Source: Photobacterium swingsii (GTDB lineage Bacteria; Pseudomonadota; Gammaproteobacteria; Enterobacterales; Vibrionaceae). From it: 64,000 nucleotides of DNA. The translations under genes and the position numbers were made by a program. The notes below the pieces were generated by a model. It did no database searches and had not been told where the DNA came from. It saw nothing but the letters and a program-made list of their open reading frames with translations. The stretch lies in contig NZ_AP024852.1 of assembly GCF_024346715.1 (NCBI RefSeq), positions 62,001 to 126,000 on the forward strand, written 5' to 3'. Below, piece by piece: positions 28,567-38,036 of this stretch; the first letter of the stretch is position 1; every line of letters starts with the position of its first letter.

Positions 28567-29364
28567 TTACAGCACGTTTTCAATCAAGTAGTGAGCAACC
28601 GCTTCATCTGCGCATGAGCCGATTACCTCATTGTTAGGTAAGGCGCGTTTTACTTTTTCGTGCGCAGTGCCCATGACTAAGCCTTTGCCCGCCATTGACA
28701 GCATTTCAGCATCGTTCATGCCATCACCAAACGCAATGCAGTCTGCCAAGGTTAAGCCTTTCTCTTTGGCCACCGCTTCAAGTGCATGCCCTTTTGAGAC
28801 ATTGGCATCCATGATTTCTAAACACCAAGGCGTCGAAAATGCGATGTTCGCTTTATCGCCAAACTCTGCGTTGAATTTATCTTCCCACTCAACCAGCTTA
28901 TCGTGGTCTTGGTCATCGCGGGTAAAGAATACCTTCGCAATTCCGTCTAGTGGTGGGTTCTCGACATCAAACAGTTGGTACGTGAAGGTGTCGTGAAAAT
29001 CACGCAGCTTTTCATCTTCTGCGTTTAGTAGCCATTGATCATTTTGGTAGATGTGAATTTTCAGATCAGGATCAGCTTTTGCCATTGCCACGACGCCAGC
29101 AACCACCTCTGGGGTCACGTCTTGTTTGAAGATCGCTTCGCCTTTACAGTTGTGAACGCGTGCGCCATTGGAGGTGATCATGTAAGCAGGAATGCCTAAT
29201 TCTTCACGCATGCCAGCGACATCGATATGGTGACGACCGGTTGCGAAAATAAAGTCACGACCTTCTTGATGAAGGCGTTTCAACACTTCTTTGGTGTAAG
29301 GGGCGAGTTTGTGATCCGGTGTTAATAAGGTGCCATCCAGATCTGAAGCAACAATCTTGTACAT
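28567..29364 (-). CDS. yigL: HAD-family phosphatase YigL (pyridoxal phosphate phosphatase type)
   Basis: YigL is a Cof-type HAD phosphatase that acts on pyridoxal phosphate and sugar phosphates. The 265-residue protein has the catalytic DLDGTLL near residue 8, FATGRHH, ITSNGARVHN, the conserved Lys in VSKGHALEAVA and the Mg2+ site FGDGMNDAEML. The ATG at 29364 (MYKIVASDLDG) has GGGA at a good distance and gives the E. coli length. It follows pldB, the same order as the rhtB-pldB-yigL region of E. coli. Confidence 0.95.
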   Translation of the reverse strand: MYKIVASDLDGTLLTPDHKLAPYTKEVLKRLHQEGRDFIFATGRHHIDVAGMREELGIPAYMITSNGARVHNCKGEAIFKQDVTPEVVAGVVAMAKADPDLKIHIYQNDQWLLNAEDEKLRDFHDTFTYQLFDVENPPLDGIAKVFFTRDDQDHDKLVEWEDKFNAEFGDKANIAFSTPWCLEIMDANVSKGHALEAVAKEKGLTLADCIAFGDGMNDAEMLSMAGKGLVMGTAHEKVKRALPNNEVIGSCADEAVAHYLIENVL

Positions 29365-29456
29365 GAACATTCCCACTATGAGCAACTCGCCAGCAAAAGC
29401 GCTGACGAGAGTAGGATCGATTCTAAACCACTTTTACGGAAGAAAAAGAGGCTAAT

Positions 29457-30458
29457 TTACTGTGATTCGGTTTCCGCTTTTTTGAAATGGTTAAAAGCCG
29501 CGGCTAATACCGGGGTGCGGTATTTGTCTTGTTCGAATAACAACTCGTGGCGAGCACCATGAATGACTTTGATTTCACAATCACCACCAGACTGTGTCAT
29601 TGCACGATGGAAAACATCATGGGCTGAGTTATCCACCACGGTGTCATCGCTACCTTGGATCAAAAGGACGGGCACTTTGATTTGGTAAGCGTGCTGAATA
29701 CATTGTTTAGCTGCTGCCATGCCTTGCCATACCCAACGTGCACTCGGCCCACCGACTTTTAGCTCAGGTTTGTGTTCGTAGAGATCGCGGAACCACTGAT
29801 AACGGACTTCACTTTGGGTCAGTTTATTGTCTAAGAAAGGCTTAGGGTAATAAGGCACTTGTCCTGGTGCGTAGTTAGGTTGGCGTTGTAGTTGTTCCAC
29901 TACGCGTGCAAATGGGGAAGCAATTGGCTTCATCCATTGGGTTAAGTTGATGCCATGCATTGGGGCACTTAATACCGCACTATCGAAAAAGTCAGGGCGT
30001 TGCTCTAAAAATAGGCTGCCGACTGTGCCACCCATGGAATGTGCCAGCATGTAATGTTGTTGGTAGCCGCACGGCGCAACCACAGTATCGATGAAGGTCG
30101 TAAAGTCTTCAACGTAGTGGGCGAACTCTTCGACATGACCAAGCTCGGTATCATCGACTAAGCGATCAGAGACCCCTTGGCCACGATGGTCGAGGGAAAA
30201 AATGTCATAGCCTTGCTGGAATAGGTCGTAAAACAGTTCTTGGTATTTCCAGTAACTTTCGATGCGACCATTGATCATGACTATCACTTTGTCATGGTTT
30301 GGTTTGGTTAAGCTCACCCAACCGATATTGCGATCATCAACCCCTCTGAATTCGCCTTCTTCTCGTTGTTGCCACATTGCAGCAACGGGCCCTTGCATGG
30401 TTGCTGCAAAGTGAGGTTCGAGTGAAAAATCATAAAAATGTGGAGGTTGTGCTGTCAT
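29457..30458 (-). CDS. pldB: Lysophospholipase L2
   Basis: PldB hydrolyses lysophospholipids at the inner membrane. The 333-residue alpha/beta hydrolase has the nucleophile Ser in LAHSMGGTVGS, the DHRGQGVSDR segment and the catalytic Asp and His expected in QGSDDTVVDNSA and HGARHELLFEQD. The ATG at 30458 is preferred to a TTG four codons upstream. It is followed by yigL and divergent from rhtB, which matches the order in enterobacteria except for the orientation of rhtB. Confidence 0.94.
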   Translation of the reverse strand: MTAQPPHFYDFSLEPHFAATMQGPVAAMWQQREEGEFRGVDDRNIGWVSLTKPNHDKVIVMINGRIESYWKYQELFYDLFQQGYDIFSLDHRGQGVSDRLVDDTELGHVEEFAHYVEDFTTFIDTVVAPCGYQQHYMLAHSMGGTVGSLFLEQRPDFFDSAVLSAPMHGINLTQWMKPIASPFARVVEQLQRQPNYAPGQVPYYPKPFLDNKLTQSEVRYQWFRDLYEHKPELKVGGPSARWVWQGMAAAKQCIQHAYQIKVPVLLIQGSDDTVVDNSAHDVFHRAMTQSGGDCEIKVIHGARHELLFEQDKYRTPVLAAAFNHFKKAETESQ

Positions 30459-30712
30459 TCTGGCTCTCAAAGTGAGGGGATAGGGAAACCGAGTTGGCTA
30501 GGCGCTGTCAGTCTCGAAACGCGCCCTTATTCTAAAGTATACGATGGATATGGTCGCTTATTTATTGGATGTCATTATAACCTAAACTGAAGATCAACGA
30601 ATAAAAGGGTGCAAGTTGCTTTCAAATCTATTCTGCTGTTAACTAACGGCAATATTGATAGCTTAGATAGTTGCTGAACTCGTATCGACGAGTCGTATTG
30701 CAGGAGTATAGA

Positions 30713-31330
30713 GTGAGTATTGATATTTGGTTAGCCTACCTGGCGACCGCAATTGTGTTCAGCTTTGCACCGGGCTCTGGTACCGTCAATTCGATCAGTA
30801 ATGGCATGGTCTACGGTTTTCGTAAATCGCTGGCGTCCATCATGGGTTTGCAGGTGGGGTTAACCTGTCACATCATCTTGGTAGGGGTCGGGCTGGGTGC
30901 CTTGGTTGCTCAATCGGCAACAGCATTTACTGTGATTAAATGGGTTGGCGTGGTGTACCTCATTGTTTTAGGGGTGCAAAAATGGCGTGAACGGGCGGCA
31001 TTTGATTTAAATCCTCAACAAGCAAGCGTGTCTGGGCGTCGGTTATTCCGCCAAGCAGTACTGGTGAACTTAACGAACCCTAAGAGCATCGTATTTTTAG
31101 TGGCGCTATTCCCACAATTTATCCAACCCTCTGCGCCACAGCTACCACAATTGGTAATATTGGGTGTAACGACTGTCGTGGTGGATATGTGTGTCATGCT
31201 CGGGTATGTCACCTTGGCGTCACGGTTATCGGGCTATATTCGTTCTGCGCGCATTATGGGGGCGCTTAATCGTGTCTTCGGTTCGATGTTCATCGGCTGC
31301 GGTGCATTATTGGCATCGGCACGTGCGTAG
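30713..31330 (+). CDS. rhtB: Homoserine/homoserine lactone efflux protein RhtB (LysE family)
   Basis: The 205-residue protein is a LysE/RhtB-family inner-membrane exporter with about six helices. It starts with GTG (MSIDIWLAYLATAIVFSFAPGSGTVNSISNG), preceded by CAGGAG; the PGSGTVN segment is diagnostic for the family. The NLTNPKSIVFLVALFPQFI segment is also conserved. Neighbourhood with pldB and yigL supports RhtB rather than another paralogue. Confidence 0.92.
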   Translation: MSIDIWLAYLATAIVFSFAPGSGTVNSISNGMVYGFRKSLASIMGLQVGLTCHIILVGVGLGALVAQSATAFTVIKWVGVVYLIVLGVQKWRERAAFDLNPQQASVSGRRLFRQAVLVNLTNPKSIVFLVALFPQFIQPSAPQLPQLVILGVTTVVVDMCVMLGYVTLASRLSGYIRSARIMGALNRVFGSMFIGCGALLASARA

Positions 31331-31361
31331 TCTGCGCTTTTTCCTTTAACTCTGGTGCATC

Positions 31362-32600
31362 ATGAAATCAAGTAATGCTCAAGCCATGTATTCCTATGTT
31401 GCGCGCCAGCCGATATTCAATCGGCAACAGCGTACAGTTGGCTATGAATTACTGTTCCGTGATGGTGAGAGTAACGCCTTTCCTATGATAGAGGCGAATA
31501 AGGCCACCAGCCGCTTGTTAGTGGAAAACTACATGGCGGTGGGTGATAACAAAGCGACCTCAGGGCAACGAACCTTCATTAACTTTCCCCAAGAAAGCCT
31601 ACTTCAACTGCTGCCGCTACTGTTGCCTAAGCGTGAAGTGGTGATTGAAGTGCTTGAAACTTGCGAGCCTAACGACGCGCTGTTTAGTGCAATAAAGTTG
31701 TTATGCCAGCGTGGTTACATTATTGCCTTGGATGATTTTGAGATGTCACCGGAGTGGCAGCGTTTCTTGCCGTATGTGCGCATTATTAAGTTGGACTTGC
31801 TCAAACTCGGCATGGAAAAAGCGTGCGAGTTTGTGAGCCAGTACCGTTCACGCCGTTTGAAATTTTTGGCAGAAAAAGTCGAGACTAAAGATGAATATGA
31901 GACAGCGTTAGCCGCAGGGTTTCATTTTTTTCAGGGCTATTACTTCTGCAAACCTGAGTTGGTAAAAAACCGTCAGGTTGAGCCAGAGAAAGTTGCCACT
32001 GTTTTGTTACTGCAAGAAATTTGCCGTGATCCTGTGGATTTCAAACGGATAGAGCAAATCATTACCAGCGATGTTTCGTTGTCGTATTTGTTACTGCGCT
32101 ATGTGAATGCTGCGTCTAATCGTACGGTTGAGCCGATCAGCTCTTTTCGTCAGGCCTTAGTGTACTTAGGCGAAGATAAAATTCGGCTCTTTGTTGGCGT
32201 TGTCGCAACGGCACACGCTGCATTAGACAAGCCGAGAGAGCTGTATTTGATGTCACTGCAACGTGCGCGGATGTGTGAATCATTGGCGGCTGGCAGTGGA
32301 ACCCGTGAGCAATCCCATCAAGCCTTTTTGGTCGGCATGTTTTCGTTGTTGGATGCGTTGTTAGACACCTCACTTGAGCAGCTAGTGAAAGTTTTACCGC
32401 TGCAAAACGATGTCGAAGCGGCACTGCTGCATCATCAAGGGCGCTTAGGCCATACTTTGGCGCTATTAGAAGCCTATGATCAGGCAAATTGGCACCAAGT
32501 CAGTGAATACTGTGAGCAACTTGGCATTGCTGAAACCTTGGTGACCCGTAGCTACCAGCAAGCATCGGTATGGTCTGAAAATATGCTGAACATCCAATAA
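31362..32600 (+). CDS. EAL-HDOD domain signalling protein (YuxH-like)
   Basis: The 412-residue protein begins with a degenerate EAL domain (YSYVARQPIFNRQQRTVGYELLFRDG, IALDDFEMSPEW, FLAEKVETKDEYE, FHFFQGYYFCKP) and ends with an HDOD domain (residues about 200-400). The EAL signature reads ELLFR and several catalytic acidic residues appear altered, so it may bind rather than cleave cyclic di-GMP. The domain order is that of YuxH-type regulators. It follows rhtB by 31 bp and may be co-transcribed with it. An alternative start is the ATG at 31386 (MYSYVARQ). Confidence 0.9.
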   Translation: MKSSNAQAMYSYVARQPIFNRQQRTVGYELLFRDGESNAFPMIEANKATSRLLVENYMAVGDNKATSGQRTFINFPQESLLQLLPLLLPKREVVIEVLETCEPNDALFSAIKLLCQRGYIIALDDFEMSPEWQRFLPYVRIIKLDLLKLGMEKACEFVSQYRSRRLKFLAEKVETKDEYETALAAGFHFFQGYYFCKPELVKNRQVEPEKVATVLLLQEICRDPVDFKRIEQIITSDVSLSYLLLRYVNAASNRTVEPISSFRQALVYLGEDKIRLFVGVVATAHAALDKPRELYLMSLQRARMCESLAAGSGTREQSHQAFLVGMFSLLDALLDTSLEQLVKVLPLQNDVEAALLHHQGRLGHTLALLEAYDQANWHQVSEYCEQLGIAETLVTRSYQQASVWSENMLNIQ

Positions 32601-32776
32601 CTCTCGCGCTCTTTGGGTTGTGAGTTGGTTGCGGATGAACCTTTTGTGAAACCCTGCGTAATCTGAATTATCTCCCCTCACTTTTCTTTACACTCTTTCT
32701 TTTGGACTAGGCCATTCTTACAGTGGTGCAAGCTGATTGCATTGCAGCTGATGAAGGGCATTAAGAAAGGAATATT

Positions 32777-33664
32777 GTGTCTATCTTTGCGTTTGTCTTA
32801 GTGGTGGTGTCGGCCATCATTCATGCCAGTTGGAATTTACTGGGTAAGTCGCGTACGCCAACGCCCGCCTTTTTTGGCTTAGCCAGTTTAGGGGCAGGGA
32901 GCTTGCTATTGCCTGTGTTGGTGTATGTGCTGAGTTTGCCCATATCTTTGCCGACATCTTTTTGGTGGCTATTGCTGTTCAGTGGCTTTTGCCAAATGGT
33001 GTATATGGCATCCTTGGCATTGGCATACCAGCAAGCGGATGTCGGTGTGGTCTACCCGATAGCCCGCGCTTTACCTGTGTTGATGGTGGCGGTTACCACG
33101 GCATTGCTTGGTCAGTCATTACCCTTATCGGTATGGGGGGGGATGGTCGTGGTGACAGCTGGATGCTTATTCGTGCCTTTGGTTTCTTTTCGGCAGTGGC
33201 ATTGGCGTGCGTATACTCAGTTAGGGTGTTTATGGGCCTTAGTTGCAGCCATTGGAACCGCAGGTTATTCGGTGCTTGATAATACCGCTTTGGAGCTCTT
33301 AGCGGCGACAGGTTTACCGTCATGGCTGATCGCAATGTTTTATTTAGGGGCTCAGTTTTTGGTAACGGGCTGCTGGCTGAGTGTGTTTTATTTATCAAAG
33401 TCTGAGCGACATAAGTTCGCAGCAGTTTGGCAAGATAGGCATATCGCTTTGTTGACTGGGAGTATGATGGGAGGGACATACGGGTTAGTACTATGGGCCA
33501 TGACCTTGACGGAAAATGTGAGTTATATCGTGGCGCTACGCCAGTTAAGTATTCCGGTTGGAGTCGGGTTAGGGGTTTGGTTATTGAAAGAGCCCTCATA
33601 CCGCCCACGTGTTGTGGGGGCGATGTTAGTGTGTGTGGGGCTGGTGGCTGTGTCATTACGCTAA
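32777..33664 (+). CDS. EamA/DMT-family transporter
   Basis: The 295-residue protein has about ten membrane helices in two repeats (HASWNLLGKSRTPTPAFFGLASLG, MASLALAYQQADVGVVYPIARALPVLMVAV). The ATG-less start GTG at 32777 follows AAAGGA by six bases. The second repeat (SYIVALRQLSIPVGVGLGVWLLKEP) is typical of the family. Substrate unknown. It is a different subtype from the EamA protein at 17.9 kb. Confidence 0.9.
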   Translation: MSIFAFVLVVVSAIIHASWNLLGKSRTPTPAFFGLASLGAGSLLLPVLVYVLSLPISLPTSFWWLLLFSGFCQMVYMASLALAYQQADVGVVYPIARALPVLMVAVTTALLGQSLPLSVWGGMVVVTAGCLFVPLVSFRQWHWRAYTQLGCLWALVAAIGTAGYSVLDNTALELLAATGLPSWLIAMFYLGAQFLVTGCWLSVFYLSKSERHKFAAVWQDRHIALLTGSMMGGTYGLVLWAMTLTENVSYIVALRQLSIPVGVGLGVWLLKEPSYRPRVVGAMLVCVGLVAVSLR

Positions 33665-33675
33665 CCGTGCTCAAT

Positions 33676-33703
33676 AAAAAACGCCGAGCTAGGCTCGGCG
33701 TTT
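33676..33703. terminator. Terminator between EamA gene and abgT-family gene
   Basis: AACGCCGAGC and GCTCGGCGTT pair perfectly around a short TAG loop. The A run on the left makes it strong for the minus-strand transporter gene, and it also ends the plus-strand transcript. Confidence 0.85.
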
Positions 33704-33771
33704 GTCATTATCAAAGTGAATCGCACAGGGTAAGGAGGAAGATACCCTGTTATCAGCCGTTCATGAACGGA

Positions 33772-35370
33772 TTAACCGCCGACGTTGTAGTAGGTTGCCG
33801 CTCCAGGACCAACTGGAATACCTAGCACAAATACCCATACGTAGAACATGATGCTCCAACCAACCACAAACACGATAGAGTAAGGCAGCATGGTTGAGAT
33901 CAATGTACCTAGGCCTAGGTTCTTCTGGTAACGTGATGCGACAGCCAGAATCATGCCGAAGTAGCTCATCATTGGGGTGATGATATTGGTAACGGAGTCA
34001 CCAATACGGTAAGCCGCTTGAATCGTTTCAGGTGCGTAGCCAACCAGCATCAACATAGGAATGAAGATAGGTGCAGTTACAGCCCATTGTGCCGATGCTG
34101 AGCCGATCATTAGGTTGATAAAGCCACACATCAGAATGAAAGCGAAGAATAGCGCAGGACCCGTTAGACCAATGGATTGCAGGAAGTCTGCCCCACCGAC
34201 CGCGAATACCTGACCAAAGTTAGTCCACTTAAAGAAGGCGACGAATTGTGCGGCAAAGAACACCAATACGATGTACATGCCCATCGATGACATGGATTTA
34301 GACATTGCCTCAATCACATCGCGATCTGTCTTCATGGTGCCAACAACTTTACCGTAAACAAAGCCTGGAACCGCGAAGAACACAAAGATAAAGGCAACGA
34401 TGCCTTTTAAGAAAGGCGATCCCGCAACTAAACCTGTGGTTGGGTGACGCAAAATACCGTCAGCAGGGACAATCGTTAGTGCCAGTAAACCTGCTACCAC
34501 CAGTGCCGCAATACCGGCTAAACGAAGGCCTTTTTTCTCTAGGTCAGTCAGTTTACCCATTTTGTCGCCAGACAAATCTTCAGCGGCATCATCAGGGTTG
34601 TATTTACCAAGTTTTGGTTCCACGATTTTTTCAGTAACAAACGCACCCATGATGGTGATTGCGAATGTTGACGCAAACATGAAGTACCAGTTTACTTCAG
34701 GACCGACGGTGTAGTTAGGGTCAATCATTTGTGCTGCAGTTTCAGTAATACCTGAAAGCAGAGGATCAACCGTACCCAGTAGTAAGTTAGCGCTGTAACC
34801 ACCAGACACACCAGCAAAAGCCGCTGCTAGACCCGCCAGAGGGTGGCGGCCCAGAGAGTGGAACAACATTGCTGCTAGCGGGATCAGTACGACATAACCT
34901 AGCTCTGATGCTGTATTTGAGATGATACCGGCAAATACCACAACCAAGGTTACCATACGGCGAGATGCGCCCATGACCAAGCCACGCATTGCCGATGATA
35001 GTAAGCCCGAGTGCTCAGCAATCGCGACACCTAGCATAGCCACCAGTACCGTGCCTAATGGTGCAAAGCCAGTAAAGTTTTTCACCAAGTTAGCCACGAT
35101 AAGCTGTAAGCCTTCGGCGTTAAATAAGCTAACAACGTGGATCATACCGTCAGCAGCCCGACCAGCAGCGCCTTCAGGACGCGGATCAACAACGGAAACT
35201 TCGAAATAACCTGCAATCCCAGATGCCACTAAAATCGCGACACAAAACATAGCAAAAAGGGTGATTGGGTGAGGTAATAAGTTACCTAGCCACTCAACGG
35301 TGTCGAGAAAGCGGGTAAAAAGGTTCTTTTTAGGCGCTTTAGGGGCCTGTTGTGAAGCAGATGAGTGCAT
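33772..35370 (-). CDS. AbgT-family transporter
   Basis: The 532-residue protein matches the AbgT family, which imports p-aminobenzoyl-glutamate in E. coli and exports sulfonamide-type antimetabolites in other species. It has about eleven to thirteen membrane helices and the conserved stretches FTGFAPLGTVLVAMLGVAIAEHSGLL, SNTASELGYVVLIPLAAMLFHSLGRHPLAGLAAAFAGVSGGYSAN and GSASAQWAVTAPIFIPMLMLVGY. The substrate cannot be told from sequence. No abgA/abgB hydrolase genes are adjacent. Confidence 0.92.
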   Translation of the reverse strand: MHSSASQQAPKAPKKNLFTRFLDTVEWLGNLLPHPITLFAMFCVAILVASGIAGYFEVSVVDPRPEGAAGRAADGMIHVVSLFNAEGLQLIVANLVKNFTGFAPLGTVLVAMLGVAIAEHSGLLSSAMRGLVMGASRRMVTLVVVFAGIISNTASELGYVVLIPLAAMLFHSLGRHPLAGLAAAFAGVSGGYSANLLLGTVDPLLSGITETAAQMIDPNYTVGPEVNWYFMFASTFAITIMGAFVTEKIVEPKLGKYNPDDAAEDLSGDKMGKLTDLEKKGLRLAGIAALVVAGLLALTIVPADGILRHPTTGLVAGSPFLKGIVAFIFVFFAVPGFVYGKVVGTMKTDRDVIEAMSKSMSSMGMYIVLVFFAAQFVAFFKWTNFGQVFAVGGADFLQSIGLTGPALFFAFILMCGFINLMIGSASAQWAVTAPIFIPMLMLVGYAPETIQAAYRIGDSVTNIITPMMSYFGMILAVASRYQKNLGLGTLISTMLPYSIVFVVGWSIMFYVWVFVLGIPVGPGAATYYNVGG

Positions 35371-35861
35371 GTAAATCCTCTTCCTTTTCGTTTTAATCCC
35401 ATCAATGGGAACATCTTTATGTGCGAAAGGTTACGCTATTGTTAACGCGGTGAACAAGGGGAAACTATTTCAAAATGTTTCTGATGTCACATAATTGTCT
35501 GTGTTTTGTTAATAAAATAGAGTCTTTGGTTGTTTTTTTAAGCAAAAGCAGAGCGCAAATGCGCTTGGGTGTTGTGTGCTATGTTGCATTTTAATGCTTT
35601 GCTAAGTGATTGATTGCTCGTTAATGGGAAGACTTTCACCGTTGTGGGTTAGCAGGAATGCTAGTTGTGGTAACAAAAGCCAGTAAGAAAGATCTGTTTT
35701 GTCACATGTTCTTTACATAAATATGAGTGGTGAAGGGATGAAAACAGCCTGATTAGGTCAAAATGCTGTCAATTTCCGCAAAATGAATAATGTTATGGTT
35801 AATGATTCCTGTTGGCTATGCTACAAAAGATAAGGTGTAGTTATGCTTACTGGGGTGCACA
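35371..35861. other. Divergent 490-bp intergenic region
   Basis: This AT-rich region separates the leftward abgT-type gene from the rightward acyltransferase. No reading frame with a ribosome binding site was found. It must hold both promoters; I could not assign operators with confidence. Confidence 0.4.
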
Positions 35862-36866
35862 TTGCGTCAGAAAATTTATTTCTTCGATTTATTGCGCTGT
35901 GTGGCGGCGGTTGCTGTGGTCGTGATCCATGTGTTGGGCCCTTATCGCGAACAGTTGGGGAGTATCGCAAACACAGATTGGGCGATCGCGATTGGCTTTA
36001 ATAGTGTGAGTCGGTGGGCTGTTCCTGTCTTTATTATGATCACAGGCGCACTCATGCTCAGTGATCGGCGTGACTTTGTGTTGAGTTACTACTTAAAGCG
36101 GCGGTTGGGTAAAGTATTGATCCCTTTTTTGGTTTGGTCTGTATTTTATGCTTGGCTTTCAGGCGCTTCACTATCAGGCTTTGATGGGGCACTGGCATGG
36201 GAAACTTTTACCGCCTTGCCTTTTCATGAAACCTACTACCACCTAGGCTTTTTCTATTACTTCATTCCTCTGTATACCGTGATCCCTTTTTTCTCATGGG
36301 TGGCAGGACGTGCTGATCGCACAGCTATGATCGCACTCACTAGCTTATGGCTGGGTTTATTCACGCTCTTCTTCTTTGATGTTGAGGGGCCATGGGACCA
36401 TGAGTTGGTGCTGTATAGCGGTTACTTACTACTGGGGTACTGTTTGTTGCAATATCAATGGCCGAGCCGACCTTGGTTGGTTGTGTTAGGGGGCATGATG
36501 TTGCTCTTAACCGGCTATAACGTGATAACGGTTAGTTTAGCCGCACAAGATTATACGGTGGGGAATTGGCTATCGTATAAAACAATCAATACCGCATTAA
36601 TTGCCGCCATGGTGTTCTCGGTTGGGCGCTATTACGGCGAACGCTTGCAGGGCCGCACTCAGCAAACGGTAGCATTTATTAGTCGGTACAGTTTGGGGAT
36701 CTATTTGCTGCATCCTCTGTTCTTGTGGCCAGTGCGGGCATTTGATCTGTACTGGGGATCACCATTAATCATGATCCCGCTCTGGACTCTGGTCTGTGGT
36801 GGGCTTGCGTTAGCGACGAGTTATTTATTAGCGAAATACAAAGTAACAGCTTGGTTAGTTCCTTAA
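35862..36866 (+). CDS. Acyltransferase 3 family membrane protein (WecH/OafA-like)
   Basis: The 334-residue protein is an integral-membrane O-acyltransferase of the acyltransferase-3 family, with about ten helices. The conserved N-terminal pattern FFDLLRCVAAVAVVVIHVLGPY carries the His in the first helix, followed by SRWAVPVFIMITGALM and the Arg-rich loop LKRRLGKVLIPFLVW. The C-terminal RYSLGIYLLHPLFLWP segment is typical. It resembles WecH, which acetylates the enterobacterial common antigen. The substrate here is unknown. The start appears to be TTG at 35862, with GGGG seven to eight bases upstream, so the N-terminus is less certain. Confidence 0.85.
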   Translation: MRQKIYFFDLLRCVAAVAVVVIHVLGPYREQLGSIANTDWAIAIGFNSVSRWAVPVFIMITGALMLSDRRDFVLSYYLKRRLGKVLIPFLVWSVFYAWLSGASLSGFDGALAWETFTALPFHETYYHLGFFYYFIPLYTVIPFFSWVAGRADRTAMIALTSLWLGLFTLFFFDVEGPWDHELVLYSGYLLLGYCLLQYQWPSRPWLVVLGGMMLLLTGYNVITVSLAAQDYTVGNWLSYKTINTALIAAMVFSVGRYYGERLQGRTQQTVAFISRYSLGIYLLHPLFLWPVRAFDLYWGSPLIMIPLWTLVCGGLALATSYLLAKYKVTAWLVP

Positions 36867-36879
36867 TCACGATCTGGGC

Positions 36880-37212
36880 TTAGTCACGCTGTAGCGCAAA
36901 ATGTAAAAACTGTCTGCCGCGGTAGGTCATGGTGCCTTGATCACCAGGCTTGAGTGCTTGGTAATAGTGAATACCAACCATAAACTCACGTTTAGGGCCG
37001 CCATCAAGCGGTTCAACATAAATCCAATACTCTTCATTATCGTCGCCGGGCTGTGCGCCTATTATTGGGTTACTTTGCTTATCAAGCACGCAAACTGCGA
37101 CTGTCTTTTCTGGAGCGTCAAGGCCAAGGCTGTGGCGACGATAAGAATAGATAAAATAAGTGATAGCAATAGCCAGTGATGCCAGTAAGGTGAGTGGAAT
37201 CCAAAACGGCAT
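36880..37212 (-). CDS. yhhM: DUF2500 protein (YhhM-like)
   Basis: The 110-residue protein has one N-terminal membrane helix (FWIPLTLLASLAIAITYFIY) followed by a periplasmic or cytoplasmic domain with YYQALKPGDQGTMTYRGRQFLHF, which matches the DUF2500 family (E. coli YhhM). AAGGAG precedes the ATG at 37212 by seven bases. In E. coli yhhM lies with yhhL and yhhN beside rsmD; here the same genes are in the same region but split by others. Function unknown. Confidence 0.88.
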   Translation of the reverse strand: MPFWIPLTLLASLAIAITYFIYSYRRHSLGLDAPEKTVAVCVLDKQSNPIIGAQPGDDNEEYWIYVEPLDGGPKREFMVGIHYYQALKPGDQGTMTYRGRQFLHFALQRD

Positions 37213-37483
37213 GAGAGATCTCCTTGAACAATGTCTGCTTGTATTGATCGCCATTTTGAACGTAAAGGCTATGGCAGATCCCATAAAGCGTGATCCCATC
37301 TGGGTTTTCACTCAGGATGCATAACGCATTGTGAGCCTTAACTGACTTTTTTGGCTTTACATGAAACAAAGATTGCATTGCGTTAACGAGTCAGTAATGT
37401 AAAGGAAGGCATGCAACACATCATCAGCGCTGTTATTTACAATAATTATGATGGGGATTGTATTGATAGAAGGGAGATAGCCT

Positions 37484-37849
37484 ATGGCCAATATCGAAAT
37501 GGTCGTGACAAAGACACGGCGTATCGAACACTTGCTGCGTGAGCATTATCATGCGGAAGGTAAGGGCTTACACCAGTTGATCACCAGCTGTGAAGAGCGA
37601 CTACCTCATGAAATTATTCCCAAACTACGCTTTATTGCCTCTGTGAGAAATAAAACTGTCCATGAAGAAGGCTACAGGCTTGATGATAAAAAAGGCTTTA
37701 TTGCGGCATGTCGATTGTGTGAAAAAGAGCTAACCCCGCGCAGTGGACGTTTTATTTGGGGATTAACACTATTGATAGTGTTGGGTTTTACGGCACTCGC
37801 ATTATGGTTTTATTCGGAAAATTGGCACAACATTAATCTTACGCCATAG
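37484..37849 (+). CDS. DUF4145-like small membrane-anchored protein
   Basis: The 121-residue protein has a helical soluble N-terminal part (RRIEHLLREHYHAEGKGLHQLITSCEERLPHEIIPKLRFIASVRNKTVHEEGYRL) like the DUF4145 fold and a C-terminal membrane helix (FIWGLTLLIVLGFTALALWFY). The RNKTVHE motif is typical of DUF4145 and HEPN-like helical bundles. The function is unknown. A ribosome binding site (AGGGAG) lies nine bases before the ATG. It is followed by a strong terminator. Confidence 0.75.
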   Translation: MANIEMVVTKTRRIEHLLREHYHAEGKGLHQLITSCEERLPHEIIPKLRFIASVRNKTVHEEGYRLDDKKGFIAACRLCEKELTPRSGRFIWGLTLLIVLGFTALALWFYSENWHNINLTP

Positions 37850-37907
37850 TGGCTCATGAGAGCATCGTTATATGGCATAAGTGATTATCTTTGCAAGTTT
37901 AGGCATG

Positions 37908-37940
37908 AAAAAAGGGCACCCATTGGGTGCCCTTTTTTTT
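37908..37940. terminator. Strong bidirectional terminator
   Basis: AAAAAAGGGCACCCA and TGGGTGCCCTTTTTT are near-perfectly complementary, with a run of eight T residues. It ends the DUF4145-like gene and, on the minus strand, the 26-codon gene to its right. Confidence 0.93.
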
Positions 37941-37955
37941 GAATTTTTTATCTGC

Positions 37956-38036
37956 TTAGTAAAGCATTGGCAGCGTCATGAGGCCCGCAACAACTGCGAT
38001 CATCATAAGCCCTTGTTTTTGAGAGGAAGTGAACAT
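37956..38036 (-). CDS. Very small membrane protein, 26 residues (unannotated type)
   Basis: On the minus strand an ATG at 38036 opens a 26-codon frame that ends with TAA at 37956-37958. An ideal AAGGAG (38044-38049) stands seven bases before the ATG. The peptide starts MFTSSQKQGLMM and continues through a hydrophobic helix of about 16 residues to MTLPMLY, so it is probably an inner-membrane small protein. The terminator at 37908-37940 lies 16 bp after the stop. A promoter (TTGCCT, 18 bp, TATCTT; 38079-38108) fits upstream. No homologue is known to me. Confidence 0.65.
   Translation of the reverse strand: MFTSSQKQGLMMIAVVAGLMTLPMLY

Noticed and set aside
33093..33674. 193-codon minus-strand frame opposite the EamA gene
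   Set aside because: It has no ribosome binding site and lies entirely opposite a well-supported transporter.
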